Shown here: positions 23,419 to 35,016 of the stretch, in pieces
Numbering within the stretch: position 1 is the stretch's first letter
How the letters are laid out: each line of letters opens with the position of its first letter
DNA from: Albugo candida
Taxonomy: Eukaryota > Oomycota > Peronosporomycetes > Albuginales > Albuginaceae
Direction of reading: 5' to 3'
DNA length: 64,000 nucleotides
Assembly: GCA_905220665.1 (NCBI GenBank)
Contig: CAJNAR010000147.1
Coordinates: 372,001 to 436,000 of the forward strand
Translations under genes and position numbers: made by a program
Notes under the pieces: generated by a model
The model's database searches: none
What the model was told of the DNA's origin: nothing
Seen by the model: the letters and a program-made list of their open reading frames with translations, nothing else

Positions 23419-23485
23419 AATGGCCCCGTCACTCAGAAACAGCACTCGGTCACTGTGTGATTATAGCGCACTACTGCATGGCAGT

Positions 23486-26400
23486 CTACGATTCAACATG
23501 TCGCCAGGAAGCATGAGGAGTTATAACAACGTCTTGTTGAGATGTAGGAGTCCACAAGATCCTTTCCAAAATTTGAGTGCAAGAGATTACAAGCTGCTCC
23601 ATTGTTTGATCGAATTGGAGACTCCGATTAGTGAAAAATGCTCCGCCACTATTTCTCATCCTTTTCGATAAATCCGATAAGCTCAGTGACAACTGATTAA
23701 CCGTTGCTTCATCGGTACATTTCCAAGCATAACCCACCTCATTGGAATTAATCGTTCGTTCGAGTAGCTGGACAACTAGAAAAGTTGATTCTTTTGTCTC
23801 CGGCTTACTCGACTCGCAACTAAATGTCGTGCTTGTATTATATTCGAGAAGTTTCACCATGAGCTGTAGAAAAATTGTTCCCTCTTTACCACCATTGATG
23901 AGATAGCAACACAGCATCTGGGTTTGACACATCGGATTCTCTAGAACTTGATCAAATCTTTTTAAAATTTCCAGCAAAACGTTTTCGTCGGAAGTCTGAG
24001 AAAGATTCCAAATCCACTCACTGCATTGCTTGAGCGTGGATCGGATCAAGATGCTGATAAGATGTAAAGCACTTTGCAGTAAGTATCCGTCCGAAGTGGA
24101 AACCTTGTTTTGGGAATCAAGGTGTCGTGATTTCGGAGAGTAATGGTTTGAGTCCATTATCGAAGCTACCATATTGCTTGCATCAAATTGATGCCTAAAA
24201 TGCTCAATCAATGCAGCAGCAGCCTCATTTCGCAAAAGCCGTTCGTAAGGCAATAGGTAATCTTCCAGTTGAGTTATATAGTTTGCTTGAATGCATCTCA
24301 ACGCAAATATCGCGTTCGACTGAATTCCAAGTCCGATAAAAAGAAGAAATTTTGCGCTGCTTGTATGCACTAGGCTCGATATGTTCTCGCTCTCTATGAC
24401 CGTGTTTCTATAGCAATACCGCATTCGAATTTGACTTATCATATCAAGTAGCATTTCAAATGATACTATCTCTTCCAGCATCACTTTTTTGCTGTCCGCT
24501 TTGTTGGCATCGGATCTATCATGTACTATATTCATTCTGTCTTTCTCATTATCAAGCGGAGGTTCAGATATCGAAAAAAGTTCGAGAAGTAGATTGAAAC
24601 AGTTGAGTGTTGCAATGATGAGCTGTAAGCATTGAAATGCGACTTCTTCGCTGGAAGTTGACTGAAACACGAAAAAAACAGCTTCAATTTGCTTCCATAT
24701 TGTGACTAGAGAAGTGGATCTTAGAAAGATCGCAATAATGGCGCTTTTCCGAGCTTGAAAGTCTGGAGAAGACCAAAGTGTCGATGTGAATCGAACGTGA
24801 CGCAGTACTTGCACAGTGGTCTTCATCAGCACGATACGTGCAGGAAAATCAGCTTTCAACATTGTCAAATTTGCACTTGACTCATTTGATGGAACATTAT
24901 GCTCCAGGTTGTCTAGTATAGAACAAACGAGTTCCTCGCTGAGAATTTGTTGCAAGATATGACGATCTTGGCAATGTGATAGTATGTTGCACGTTGTTTG
25001 TACTGTGTAATAACAGAAAACGGCGTCGTTAGAGTATTCTTCAAGTTTCGACCACATGATCTCAAAACCCTCTTTCACCAAATTCCATTCGACGTTTTGA
25101 GTTGCAGTAAGAAAAAGGAATTCTCCGAGGCATGCCAAAGCCCCAGATTTACACGCATTTCTGTGTGGGGACCGATCCTGAGGCGATATGAGCTGTGTGG
25201 ATTTGAGACAGATTTCGATAAGCAGTTTGACAAATGACTGCATTTCGTTGTGGGATGAGAGCGATATAAACGTAGCAAATCGGAATAAAACTGCTAGGAC
25301 AAGACATAGGTCCGACACCGTCTCCACTGTATCTTCATTTCCGGTCACAATGATACGATCCGCACACGCACGTCTATCCAGCGAAGAAAATTCAAGTCGC
25401 AGCATCCGAATGAGTTGTATCAGAATCGAGCTATTAGTTAAAACATTCGCGAGTTTTGCGTGAAAGGAAAGCTGGAATAAGTAAGAGAGCAATGACTTCT
25501 TTCTCTGAATGTTCGTAGAATGGTGTACTTCTTTTAAATCTTGATAAATATCTCGTAAGTGACATTCAAGCTTCTCAGTTGGGATTTGTAACAGCTCATT
25601 GGGTTCGTATACGTCGATTTTATTGTTTTGTGTGTCCAGATATCGTTCTGTAGGCATATGAAGAAACAATTCGGAATGCTCAGAAATGCTGGTCGTAGGA
25701 ATGTGCATTTGAGTTGAAACTTCGGCCACGTATTCCAAATGAAAATAAGCAATGGCTTTCAAATTCGCGTCAAATTGGGGCGACAGAATTAACTGAGATG
25801 GTCGTTTCAGATAGGATGAACCGCAGTGTATGTGAATATGGCCTTTGGTATGCTGATGAGAGATTTTGCTCGAATGTTTGCCGAAAGATTCATGGGAATT
25901 AAGCTCTGATTTGACTTTCGTAGATGCTCGATTTGGCTGCGTTGGCCTCATTCTGGATATTGATGGATCAATTGTAATATCGCTTGATTGCTTTACATTG
26001 CAAGGGGATCTTTCTCGTAAGGAAGTAGCATCAAGACTTGATACATGCGTCTCAGCAATGCTTGGCTTCCTTGATGGTTTCTCTGTGATTCCACTCTGCG
26101 ATTCCTCTGGATACTGGCTTGTTCTGAGTTTTGCAGATTGCTTGGTTAGATCCATGTGCTGATTTGCCTTATCACTGCGTAATGGTATATTTGACTCCTG
26201 CTTGTGATCGACATTATCCTGTCGCTCATTTTTTCTTGTAGAGCGAGTCGATTCCATCTTATAATAGTAAGATTCATAAAGTTCTTGTTCAGGCATCTCT
26301 ATATCCTTTAATCGTGAAAAGCCTTCCCAAAAAGGGTGACTGATGAGTGTGGTCCTGCATGAACAGTGTTTTGGTACTTTCGACTTCACACAAAGTATCA

Positions 26401-27488
26401 TACCATCCCATTCGTTGGACCGGATTTTCCGCAATCAATCCACTCAGCAGATGACAAAATTCTGCTGAGGCTGGCTGACCGGCAATGGGAGCTTTTCTCT
26501 GAGTTCGAACAGGTTGATGATGTAGAAAAACCCATTTGATTGTGGGCGAACACATACCAGATTCTCCAGATTTAATGAAGTCAGGTCACTGGCCGGCGAC
26601 TGACCTGTATATAATTCATACAATAGACATCCCTGGGATAATCGCTTTTTCTTAGTATAATCCGGAGATTTTCTACGGGCATACTTACGAGTGCCCAAAA
26701 GTCTGACGCGAAGCTGTAAATGCCTGTCTGTGACAGTTCCGGTGCCATGAAAATGGGAGAAGCTGGTATGGGTTGCTTTTAAGAATAAAGCTTGAGAGTG
26801 TACAGATATTTTGAAGAAAGCAAAAGCAGGAACATCACCTTTTTGTTAGCTTGCGAGTCTTTAGTAGGAATCGAGCGTGCGAAGCCGAAGTCGGCAAACT
26901 GAAGGATATTGCATTGTCAAGTATTTCAAAATAGATTCCTTGAACATTCTCATAAACCTTAGGAGATCCACACTCGTCCAATAAAATATTTGCAGGCTTC
27001 AAGTCACAAAACAATATCCCATTCGAATGTAGATGCTGTAATCCGGCCATTAGTTCATATCCAAAAGCCTGTCGAGGTAGTAGAAGTCACTCATTCTCCA
27101 TAAACAATTCAAACGTTGATATACGTACGCGCACCGACTTCTCCGGAAGGCATTTGTCTTGCTTAATCACACTTGATAGGTCTCCACCAATGCAATATTC
27201 CAGTATCAGCCAGATGTGATTTTGGGATTCATACCAGTTATAAAACTTTACGACATAAGGGCTCTGGAGCTTATGGAGGAGCTGAACCTCGTTAAGAATC
27301 TAACTCGCAGTATACATTACTCAGATTACCAAATCTCAGTGAACGGAGGGCTTGAGGCATACTTTATCCATTCTCGACTTTGCGGTCGATTTCACTGCCA
27401 CATATGTGATGGTATGCTTTTGTCTGGCTTTGTATACTGAAGAGTGCGAACCTCTGCCAATTTCTTCATAAATTTTGTAATTTTCCAT
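23486..27488 (-). CDS. ULK4: ULK4-like (Fused family) protein kinase with HEAT/ARM C-terminus
   Basis: An orthologue-like match to ULK4, linked in animals to cilia and microtubules. The ATG at 27488 gives MENYKIYEEIGRG. Five or more short introns lie in the kinase half, followed by one long exon (about 26340-23486). Kinase features: Gly-loop GRGSHSSVY, beta-3 lysine in YVAVKS, ILNEVQLLHKL, hinge LILEYCIGGDLSSVI, AGLQHLHSNGILFCDLKPAN, DFG in FADFGFARS, CLLYELYTGQSP, ENPVQRMGW and the domain end HPFWEGF. A Ser-rich linker (about 26250-25750) precedes a roughly 700-residue alpha-helical repeat region typical of ULK4. Unlike human ULK4, a pseudokinase, this protein keeps the catalytic Lys, Asp and DFG. 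It is divergent from the kelch gene, 92 bp between starts. Confidence 0.88.
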
Positions 27489-27580
27489 GACGGCGTCTCA
27501 CATCGAACTGGCACTGGCGGTTGGATACGGGTTCACCGGGTCTTCTCAATCATATTTTAGCACAAACCCAATACAACAAG

Positions 27581-29551
27581 ATGCAGTTGCTGGAACTTCT
27601 GCTCACTTGCAGTAGAGATTTTTTTCAATTGCTCGATGTGATGCTCGACACAGATGCAATTATAACACTGCAGTCAACATGTCGAGATTTTCATAATCTC
27701 TTGCACGAGTGCGTGGAAGCTCGCTGTAAACGGGAGTGTCTCAGCACTTATCTAGACTCAACACTTGCAGCAAGCCGAGCAGGTGCTGCTGTTTCAAGTG
27801 TAAGCGATTAACTACCAACACCACTTATCAATTTTTTCCTGATTGGATTGGGAGTAGACATGGCGGAGATTGTATGTAGCATTCCGCACTCTCAATCTCA
27901 TGCAATGGGTATCTTGTGACTCCAAGAGCTCGACCATGTCAGAAGCGCTCCGTTTGCTTAAATATGATCTACACGAGTATATCGCTGATGAAGAAAATCG
28001 ACTCTTGCTCAAGTAAGTAGTCTCTAGCAAAGAGCAAATCATTCGTTCACTTTAATGTATGATCGTTATGATAGAAGTGGAGGACACTACTGGTTCAGTG
28101 TGTCACAAGTTTCCAACGCAAACGTTTCGATAGTACAGGAAACAAAGGAACCAGTTCTGACTGATGATGCAGGAACAATCAAAGATCCATTTTTATTACT
28201 CTCGGCATCACAGTCGCACGTTGTCGAGATTGTACGGTGGGAAAGGATCCACGCTGTAGGAAACAGCCCTTCTCCGAGACGATACCATTCCATGACTTGT
28301 CTACCAAATACAAAATGTCGTCTAGATTTTTTTCTACAAGATGAGGCCCGTGACATCAACGGTGCCAAGTCGAGTACATCGCATGACAAACGTGACGACC
28401 TTTCTTTTTCCAAGCAACAAGTCTTTCATGGAGATCAAGAGGTCATAGCACGGCGAATTCTTGTGTTTGGAGGTCAATCGGAAGACTTGCTCGACACTAT
28501 GTATAATGATTTGCATCTGCTCGTGATAACATCGATACCTATGACGGAATGCATTACGATGTCAAGTACAGTCAAGACAAAGCCAAGTAATCCGTGAGTG
28601 CATTAGGCCAGTCTTTTCCAGACTCATAGACGCTATCTCAGTGCTAGGAGAAAGACTCTAGCAAGATGGATCAAGCCTCAAGTATCTGGCTCGGCACCAA
28701 ATCCTAGAGATTTTCATGTCGCGACGTTGATGTCACCAAAATTAGTGCTGATTACGGGTGGTAGAGATGGCTCCTCATCTCTTCGAGCCATGGACATTTA
28801 TTGCCTACACATTGAGCCAGATGAATCGGGTACGCTTATTGCTTTGTCATTATTCCTCAGACGTTGCAACCATTGTACTTGACAGGACTTGGAGCATTTC
28901 GTTGGTCTCGTCCACTAAATCTCTCAGTTGTTCCATCCGGTCGTGAAGCCCACGCAGTCAGACGGTGAGAGTCATTGTAAGATCTGCGAGCACTCTTCAC
29001 CTTTAGTATCGACAGAGTTTCTTCTAATGAGATCATAATCTTTGGTGGAAATTCGGTACGTTTTTTTATATCGTTAGAGTGCACACCCTCATCATATTGA
29101 TCTCTGCCAGCTAAACCAGTTGCACGGCTTTCTGGATGTCCACCAAGTATCTTTGTCCAAAAAAGGCGACTACGAACTAGCATCATGGAAAGTTCCAGAT
29201 ATAGCTGGCCCTCGTCCGTTTGACAGACGAGGTCATAGCATTCATATAATTGGCAACAAAATGATTGTTTTTGGTGGACAAAGAATATGTCCAACAAAAG
29301 AAGCATTATCTCATGCAAACTCGCTAGGCCAGTTACTCAATGATTTGATTGTTCTTGATATCGAAAAAATGCGGTGGTACATTCCAAAACTAAAGCAAGG
29401 CGAAGCACCTTGCGCTCGACGTGGATTTAAAAGTCAGTACTTCGGAAGCGCAATCGTCATTTCCAGTGGATTTGTGCATTCAACAACAACCAATCGAGCC
29501 GATCGGATGCTTCCATCCACTGATATACATATCCTCGATATCTGCACTTAA
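27581..29551 (+). CDS. Kelch-repeat beta-propeller protein with F-box-like N-terminus
   Basis: A multi-exon plus-strand gene beginning with the ATG at 27581. The N-terminal segment (LLTCSRDFFQLLDVML, LQSTCRDFHNLLHECV) resembles a degenerate F-box. The body holds kelch motifs: WERIHAVGNSPSPRRYHSM, ILVFGGQ, APNPRDFHVATLM with LITGGRDG, GREAHAVRR with IIIFGGNS, and GPRPFDRRGHSI with MIVFGGQ. A final WYIPKLKQGEAPCARRGF block ends at 29551. Introns near 27800, 28010, 28600, 28830, 28970 and 29060 are short and GT-AG. If the F-box is genuine, the protein would be a substrate adaptor of an SCF ubiquitin ligase; otherwise it is a general scaffold. The substrate is unknown. Confidence 0.75.
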
Positions 29552-29620
29552 ATTTGACCACATAGAATGTCTTGAAGTAAGGCAATATCTCTTCCGGTAG
29601 AAAAGTATGCAACTGAGACA

Positions 29621-29803
29621 ATGTATACGTTGAGATTATTATCCTTTTTTTTGGCAATCATGAGAGCTTTCCCATCACATCACAAAAATATACAAGAAGA
29701 CCGTCCTAATCTTGCCGTGGTTACACCAGCGATGCCGAAGTATCCTGAAACCCATACAATAGCGCGACCTGCGACCTGCTATTGGCAGCGTGTAGGGCAG
29801 TGA
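29621..29803 (+). CDS. Possible small secreted protein
   Basis: A 60-codon frame with the ATG at 29621. Its first 18 residues (MYTLRLLSFFLAIMRAFP) look like a signal peptide and are followed by a polar, proline-containing stretch with a single cysteine. There is no recognisable domain. It lies 70 bp past the kelch gene and could equally be 3' UTR or a first exon, as a possible donor sits near its end. Weak evidence. Confidence 0.28.
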   Translation: MYTLRLLSFFLAIMRAFPSHHKNIQEDRPNLAVVTPAMPKYPETHTIARPATCYWQRVGQ

Positions 29804-30299
29804 AGATCTCCTTGAACTTCATGGAGAGAACGAAAATTTGGACGAAACGAGCGTATTTTATCAATCAGGTGTTGTTATTTGTGTGCATAGAGCACGTAGA
29901 ATTTTTAGCTTACTGGACGACAGCTGCCATCAAATACTGTTTAACCTCAGTCTCTTTAGCTTCTGGCAGCTGAACTAGTCGCTTTAAAACCTTCTTTACG
30001 GTAGTCTTGTTTAAATTATAATAATGATGCGAAACGAGCGTCAGTGGAAAGTGAACTCAGGCACGTAGAGACAAGGGACCGAAAAAGTACTTTTTCCGGC
30101 ATTTAGAGCCACATACCACTAGCTATTTTCTGACGTTACAAGTAGTCAGTGAAGACTCTGTCACCTTTTCTTTAGTCTCATACTCTTGTAGGACAGCGAT
30201 AGGCATCTATCTCATTCTGTCTCAAGTCACACACGTGCTGCAAGAGCACTGTAAACGTGTCCGGCGATCTGATCCCCGACATTGTACCCTTCTTTTACC
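29804..30299. other. Intergenic region
   Basis: About 500 bp upstream of the FYVE-DUSP gene. It should contain that gene's promoter. Only one short, unconvincing open frame (29782-29973) is present, and no repeat or RNA gene is apparent. Confidence 0.35.
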
Positions 30300-33197
30300 A
30301 TGCGTGAAGATCCTTTGGATGAAGGCAATCTAGCTTCGCCCTTTACGTTCTGTGCCGCGCAAGTACGGTATTCCGTATCAGATGTGAAGGAGCCTCGACC
30401 TTCTAGTATTTACATCCGCGATTCTATTCCATCCTTTAGTGAGGGTACCGATGTCAAAGATGATGACACAAAAAAACACAAGAAACGACGGGATCAGAGA
30501 AAGTCGTTCACCTGTCAAACTTCCAATGAGGGTATCATAATTAGCAATCGAAAAAAGTATCGCAAAAAAATCTCTCATCATCCCAAGTTACGCATTCTCC
30601 CAAAGAAAAACGTTCTGAAAACTTTTTTGGGGCTGAGAAGCGATAAAAAAAGTCTTAAAAATTTGAAATCAAACGAACAAAAGACTCAGTCGCGTACTGA
30701 GCACTCGAATGATGATGCAGCTATTACAAGCTCGAATCAAGATCTTGATCAAGTTTCCGACAGCATGAATTTAGCTAAAAATGAGATTTCAGCTCCGCCA
30801 GATTCCATGATGGCAGCATGGGAATTACAACAGTCCACGTGCTCGGCATTCATTCCGTTGGAAACAAGTCCGGAGCCCGTCCAGATGGACAATATTGCAC
30901 CTTCAAACTCGGAACTCGATCGGGTCGATTGCACTTATGCTATCATGTTCATGCCCTGGAGTGATTGCAATGATGATTCAGCCGAGTACGAGTCAGTGAA
31001 CTCTGATTTGGAGGTTAATTTCCAGCTATCAGCCTTAAAAGAACGATCTGATCTAAGCACGATCCTTAGAGTCAAAGAACAGTCTACAACCTGCTCGTCA
31101 TCATTTCCTGTTTCATCTTCATCATGGGACTCGGATTCTACTTCTCCTTCCTCCAAGTCCACTCCAGTATCACGTAGAAACTGGCCGCGAGGAAGCGATA
31201 GCAGCGCAAGATCGCTTATGAATTGGGTCCCGGATTCCCACAGCAAAACATGCCAGAGTTGTGCCACTTCGTTTCGATTGACACGACGACGCCATCATTG
31301 CCGTCTCTGCGGGATTTTGGTTTGTGGGTCGTGCTCCCAGTACAGCGCTATTGTGGTGCTACCACAATCAGGACTAGTCAAGACAGAGCGTATTCGAGCA
31401 CCTTGGAACAAATATAAAAAGTTGCGGAGGAATACTTCTATTAGTAGCAGCTTTCCACCGGATTTATCAGCACGTGCGCAAGTTCCTCACCGAACATGCC
31501 GTAAATGTGCCAACACTTTGCATCACATGGCCGTACAGGGGGACTCACGCGTTCACAAGTTGGTCTCGCACAAGAAAAGTGAAAAACTTTGGTTAAAAGC
31601 TTCATCGAATCTCCGTAAAACCTCGGAATTGGAGTGTCTCCAGACCCCTTCTTCGATTTCGGAATCGCTTAGTATGTTTGATCAGCAGTATATGGCTCTG
31701 TCATGTGGATCAAGCCTCACGCGATATGTGGATTCCTTAAACAAACGACAAGAATTAGATCGTGTCAAAAAAGCTACGTCAAAATATTTATCCAACTCCA
31801 TTATCTCGAATGTATCCTTCATTGGTGAACGAAACTCTGTAGCTCTGCTAGAAGAGTCACTATCCAGGCCTCCCTGTTGTTCCCATTCCAGCAATGTTTA
31901 CTTGATCAGCTCACAGTGGTTGCAGGAATGGCTTTCTTACATGAATCTGTCTACGGATTTAGTGCAAAGCTTCTCCGATACACTCCAATTCGATCGATGC
32001 GAAAAGAAACGCCCAGGCCCTATTGCGAACTATGAACTATTGGATTTTGTAGATGGCAAATTGCAACTTCGCAAACATATTGCAGACAAAATGTCGCTGA
32101 TCTCAAATTTGGAGACCGAATGTATCAGCACGCTTAATGATATCAAGTTTGGATGTTCGAAAAACTTTGGAATTATCTCCGAAGACCTGTGGGTTGCATT
32201 GCATGAGATGTATGGAGGAGGCCCAAGCATTTGCTCGTCAGCCAGGAAGGGTCTTGACGAGTCCAGAGTATACGAGAAAGTATGTCTCGCCGGACCTGCG
32301 ATGCAGAATTGGATAATTCTAGAGGATGAATCGTTATTGTTTTATAAAGCCCAAGTCGATAAGGGTAGCAAGTCATGGTTCAAGCATAAAAGGTCTGCTC
32401 AAAAGAATTCTCGACATAGCGTATGCGCTCCACCGACCTCCCGGCAGCAAGAACGATCCACTGCGGCTTTGTCAGAAAAGTTGGTGGAAGGAGCCGATTT
32501 TCCAGAGACGGAGCAAGACTTTCCACTCACAAATCACACTGAACTTTCTAGAAAAAACTCCCTGCGCCTTCTTCTCTCTTACAAACAGAACGATGCTTCA
32601 GCAAACAGAAAAAGCGAAGCCCGATCCAGTAGTAGTGGGTACACACATGATCGTCCGGATGAAAATGACACAATTGGTCTTGAAAGTAATTCACCTAAAG
32701 GAGCTACCGACCCGGTCAAAGATACCTCTCTCAAGTCGCAGGTAGCTCGCAAAACGGATCGACTTTATTTGGCTCAAACAGGCGCTCGTATTGGCCTCTC
32801 CACTCATAAATTCAAGTTGGACGAGAAACATACCAAAGGCGTCTTCAGCACACAAGGTTGCCCACAAAATAGCCGCCATTCGAGCCAAGCAATACGCACT
32901 CGTTTGAATCAACGATCCCGAGCACAATCTGGAGAGTCTGATAGAATGTTGCACAGTCATAGCGGAGAGCAAAATTTAGCTCGAAGAATGACCATTGGTG
33001 CCGAGGAAGATCTGGAAGCTGACACAGTAGCACCTGTGCAATCTGAGGTCCGTGGAAGTCTTGCTGCTGTCACTGCTTTTGCCACAGCTTGTGCAGAGGC
33101 ACGTAAAAAGTCGGCTCGCTCGCTTGCCCGCTATAGCCGATCGGATAGTCTTATTCTGGAGCTCATGGATTGCGCAGATGGAAGTGCCTGTGCCTAA
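30300..33197 (+). CDS. FYVE zinc finger plus DUSP domain protein
   Basis: An intronless frame of 965 aa from the ATG at 30300. The N-terminal 310 residues are polar and Ser-rich. A canonical FYVE domain (about 315-405) follows: CQSC, the PI3P-binding patch RRRHHCRLCG, CGSCS, and a final TCRKCA after a roughly 35-residue insert before the last Cys pair. FYVE domains dock proteins on endosomes through phosphatidylinositol 3-phosphate. Residues about 530-640 resemble a DUSP domain, otherwise found in ubiquitin-specific proteases: VYLISSQWLQEW, RPGPIANYELLD and the signature WVALHEMYGGGP. No protease catalytic domain is present. The following WIILEDESLLFYK segment might be part of a PH-like fold. 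The last 250 residues are basic, low-complexity. It converges with TTI2. Confidence 0.83.
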   Translation: MREDPLDEGNLASPFTFCAAQVRYSVSDVKEPRPSSIYIRDSIPSFSEGTDVKDDDTKKHKKRRDQRKSFTCQTSNEGIIISNRKKYRKKISHHPKLRILPKKNVLKTFLGLRSDKKSLKNLKSNEQKTQSRTEHSNDDAAITSSNQDLDQVSDSMNLAKNEISAPPDSMMAAWELQQSTCSAFIPLETSPEPVQMDNIAPSNSELDRVDCTYAIMFMPWSDCNDDSAEYESVNSDLEVNFQLSALKERSDLSTILRVKEQSTTCSSSFPVSSSSWDSDSTSPSSKSTPVSRRNWPRGSDSSARSLMNWVPDSHSKTCQSCATSFRLTRRRHHCRLCGILVCGSCSQYSAIVVLPQSGLVKTERIRAPWNKYKKLRRNTSISSSFPPDLSARAQVPHRTCRKCANTLHHMAVQGDSRVHKLVSHKKSEKLWLKASSNLRKTSELECLQTPSSISESLSMFDQQYMALSCGSSLTRYVDSLNKRQELDRVKKATSKYLSNSIISNVSFIGERNSVALLEESLSRPPCCSHSSNVYLISSQWLQEWLSYMNLSTDLVQSFSDTLQFDRCEKKRPGPIANYELLDFVDGKLQLRKHIADKMSLISNLETECISTLNDIKFGCSKNFGIISEDLWVALHEMYGGGPSICSSARKGLDESRVYEKVCLAGPAMQNWIILEDESLLFYKAQVDKGSKSWFKHKRSAQKNSRHSVCAPPTSRQQERSTAALSEKLVEGADFPETEQDFPLTNHTELSRKNSLRLLLSYKQNDASANRKSEARSSSSGYTHDRPDENDTIGLESNSPKGATDPVKDTSLKSQVARKTDRLYLAQTGARIGLSTHKFKLDEKHTKGVFSTQGCPQNSRHSSQAIRTRLNQRSRAQSGESDRMLHSHSGEQNLARRMTIGAEEDLEADTVAPVQSEVRGSLAAVTAFATACAEARKKSARSLARYSRSDSLILELMDCADGSACA

Positions 33198-33433
33198 GTG
33201 TGATAATATGGAGCATTGGTACTAAGAAACACTACACTTCGGTATCTTAAGATAAGCAAGTGCTGCATCTTTTAGGTTTCCAACCTGCAATCTTATATAT
33301 GTATTGAATATATTTGGTGTCGAGTTGCTTCACACCACCATAACAGTAAGATCTCCTTTCGATGCCACTCCGTTACGTCCTACTTTGTCAGCTGCTATCA
33401 TCCAGGATTGATGATAAGTTTGATACAAATTCT

Positions 33434-34957
33434 TCAGCCGAAAAGACCTTTACCAAGTACTTCTAGCGGCTCTGATGACAAACTCTGTGGATCTTGAGCT
33501 TGCAATATTTCGATGGCGTCCGAACAAAATTTATACAGGAAACAATTTTTCCGAATTGCTTTTTGCGTTTTGCCCAGCAATGTCAAAATCTTTTTCTTTT
33601 CTTGGCCATGAATGTCAGCAAATTTCTCAAGAGCATGTAATGATTGGATGATGCTGTGTCCTAGCGGAAGCAACGTTAAAGTGTGATCTCGTCCGGCATG
33701 CATTCCTTCTGCACTCAAAGTCGCGCAGTAGGCGACGGAGCGTAAAACGCCCACAAAAATATCTTCAGTATGATAAGTAATTCGTGGCCAAGCACTTGAA
33801 ATAATATCCTGTAATAGCAATAAAGCCTCCGATACCAAAGCTGTGTTAGTGCTATCAAATGTGCGCAATGTCACCTCCAACAAAGGCTGTAGATATACAA
33901 TCAAGTGAATGCTTTGAGGAGCGCCCATGGCCGTGAGCATTTTTCGAATACTACGAAGTAAAAGTAGCCGGATTTCATGCTCAATCGCGAGATTCGCGTC
34001 ATTGATCAGTCGCGGAAAAAATTGGTCATAAAGATCAAAACTCTGCGATGGGATTTGGAGTAATTCCAATGCCGAAATGAGGGAAGCCAATGCCAAATCC
34101 AAGACCGCAGGCGTCCGCGTCGTGATTGCCCGGCGTAAGACTTGTAGTAAAATGTCCGAGTACCATCGTAATTCCGTAGCAGTGACATTTTTGATAATAT
34201 GATACAGAATTTCGATTCCAACGAGTTGCGTTGTTCGATTGCAAGCATCCACAAGAGGAAATACAAGTGCCAAAAGACGACCCAGCACATCTCCACCGAG
34301 ATTTGGGAAGCTAACTTTCGATACCATCCAGCGTAAGACAAGCTTGGGAAGTGACTGCGGTAAAATCCACTCTTCTTTCGATGTATTTTGCGAAACCAAA
34401 GAAAGCAATTGAGTTAAAAATGTGCTGTAAACCTCATTCTGATTTTTGCATGTAGAAAGGTTTTCACACGATTGCAGTATACCCTCACCAATCACAAGTA
34501 GACTTTTCGATTGTGCTCTATGTACTTTGGTCGAAGGGATGCATATACAGCAAATACATGCGGCAGCATACGCAGCCAGTGGCACCCACGAAGCAATAAA
34601 GGTGCTTGCAGCATCCTCATGAGCGTACGTGCCGACCATCTTGTTTAGTGTTGTCGCTAGCTGAGTAAGATTCATAGCCATTCTATTACTCACAGTAGGT
34701 GTAGACTTCTCCCCGCTTGCAATGTCACAACAGTACTGAATCAACATTCGAGCTAGTGCTTTGATGCATTGGTTCTTGGCGTTTATATTGCATTCAGATG
34801 GGCTCTTTTCTTCCTCGCAGTATGTGGCAAGTTCATCCAAAACGACTGTTGTTATCTGCTCCGGTTGAACGCCTGTATCGTCCGAAATGTTTCGGAGCAG
34901 ACAGAGCTCATTTTGTATGCTTTCCAGATGGTCATCTAAGAATCGCTGGTATATCAT
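33434..34957 (-). CDS. TTI2: TELO2-interacting protein 2 (TTI2)
   Basis: TTI2 with TELO2 and TTI1 forms the TTT co-chaperone that matures PIKK kinases (TOR, ATM, ATR, DNA-PK, SMG1, TRRAP). It is an intronless, alpha-helical frame of about 507 aa. The start is taken as the ATG at 34957, since upstream in-frame sequence has only TTG. Diagnostic stretches are GIEILYHIIKNVTATELRWY, the helix EHEIRLLLLRSIRKML and LLLLQDIISSAWPRI, which match the C-terminal TTI2 core. The overall length is like the human protein (508 aa). It follows UTP25 in tandem, 59 bp away, and converges with the FYVE-DUSP gene. Confidence 0.75.
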   Translation of the reverse strand: MIYQRFLDDHLESIQNELCLLRNISDDTGVQPEQITTVVLDELATYCEEEKSPSECNINAKNQCIKALARMLIQYCCDIASGEKSTPTVSNRMAMNLTQLATTLNKMVGTYAHEDAASTFIASWVPLAAYAAACICCICIPSTKVHRAQSKSLLVIGEGILQSCENLSTCKNQNEVYSTFLTQLLSLVSQNTSKEEWILPQSLPKLVLRWMVSKVSFPNLGGDVLGRLLALVFPLVDACNRTTQLVGIEILYHIIKNVTATELRWYSDILLQVLRRAITTRTPAVLDLALASLISALELLQIPSQSFDLYDQFFPRLINDANLAIEHEIRLLLLRSIRKMLTAMGAPQSIHLIVYLQPLLEVTLRTFDSTNTALVSEALLLLQDIISSAWPRITYHTEDIFVGVLRSVAYCATLSAEGMHAGRDHTLTLLPLGHSIIQSLHALEKFADIHGQEKKKILTLLGKTQKAIRKNCFLYKFCSDAIEILQAQDPQSLSSEPLEVLGKGLFG

Positions 34958-35016
34958 TAAGCATTTTTCATCCAATTACATTATATGAGTGCGCAAAATA
35001 TTCATTTGTATGGTCT

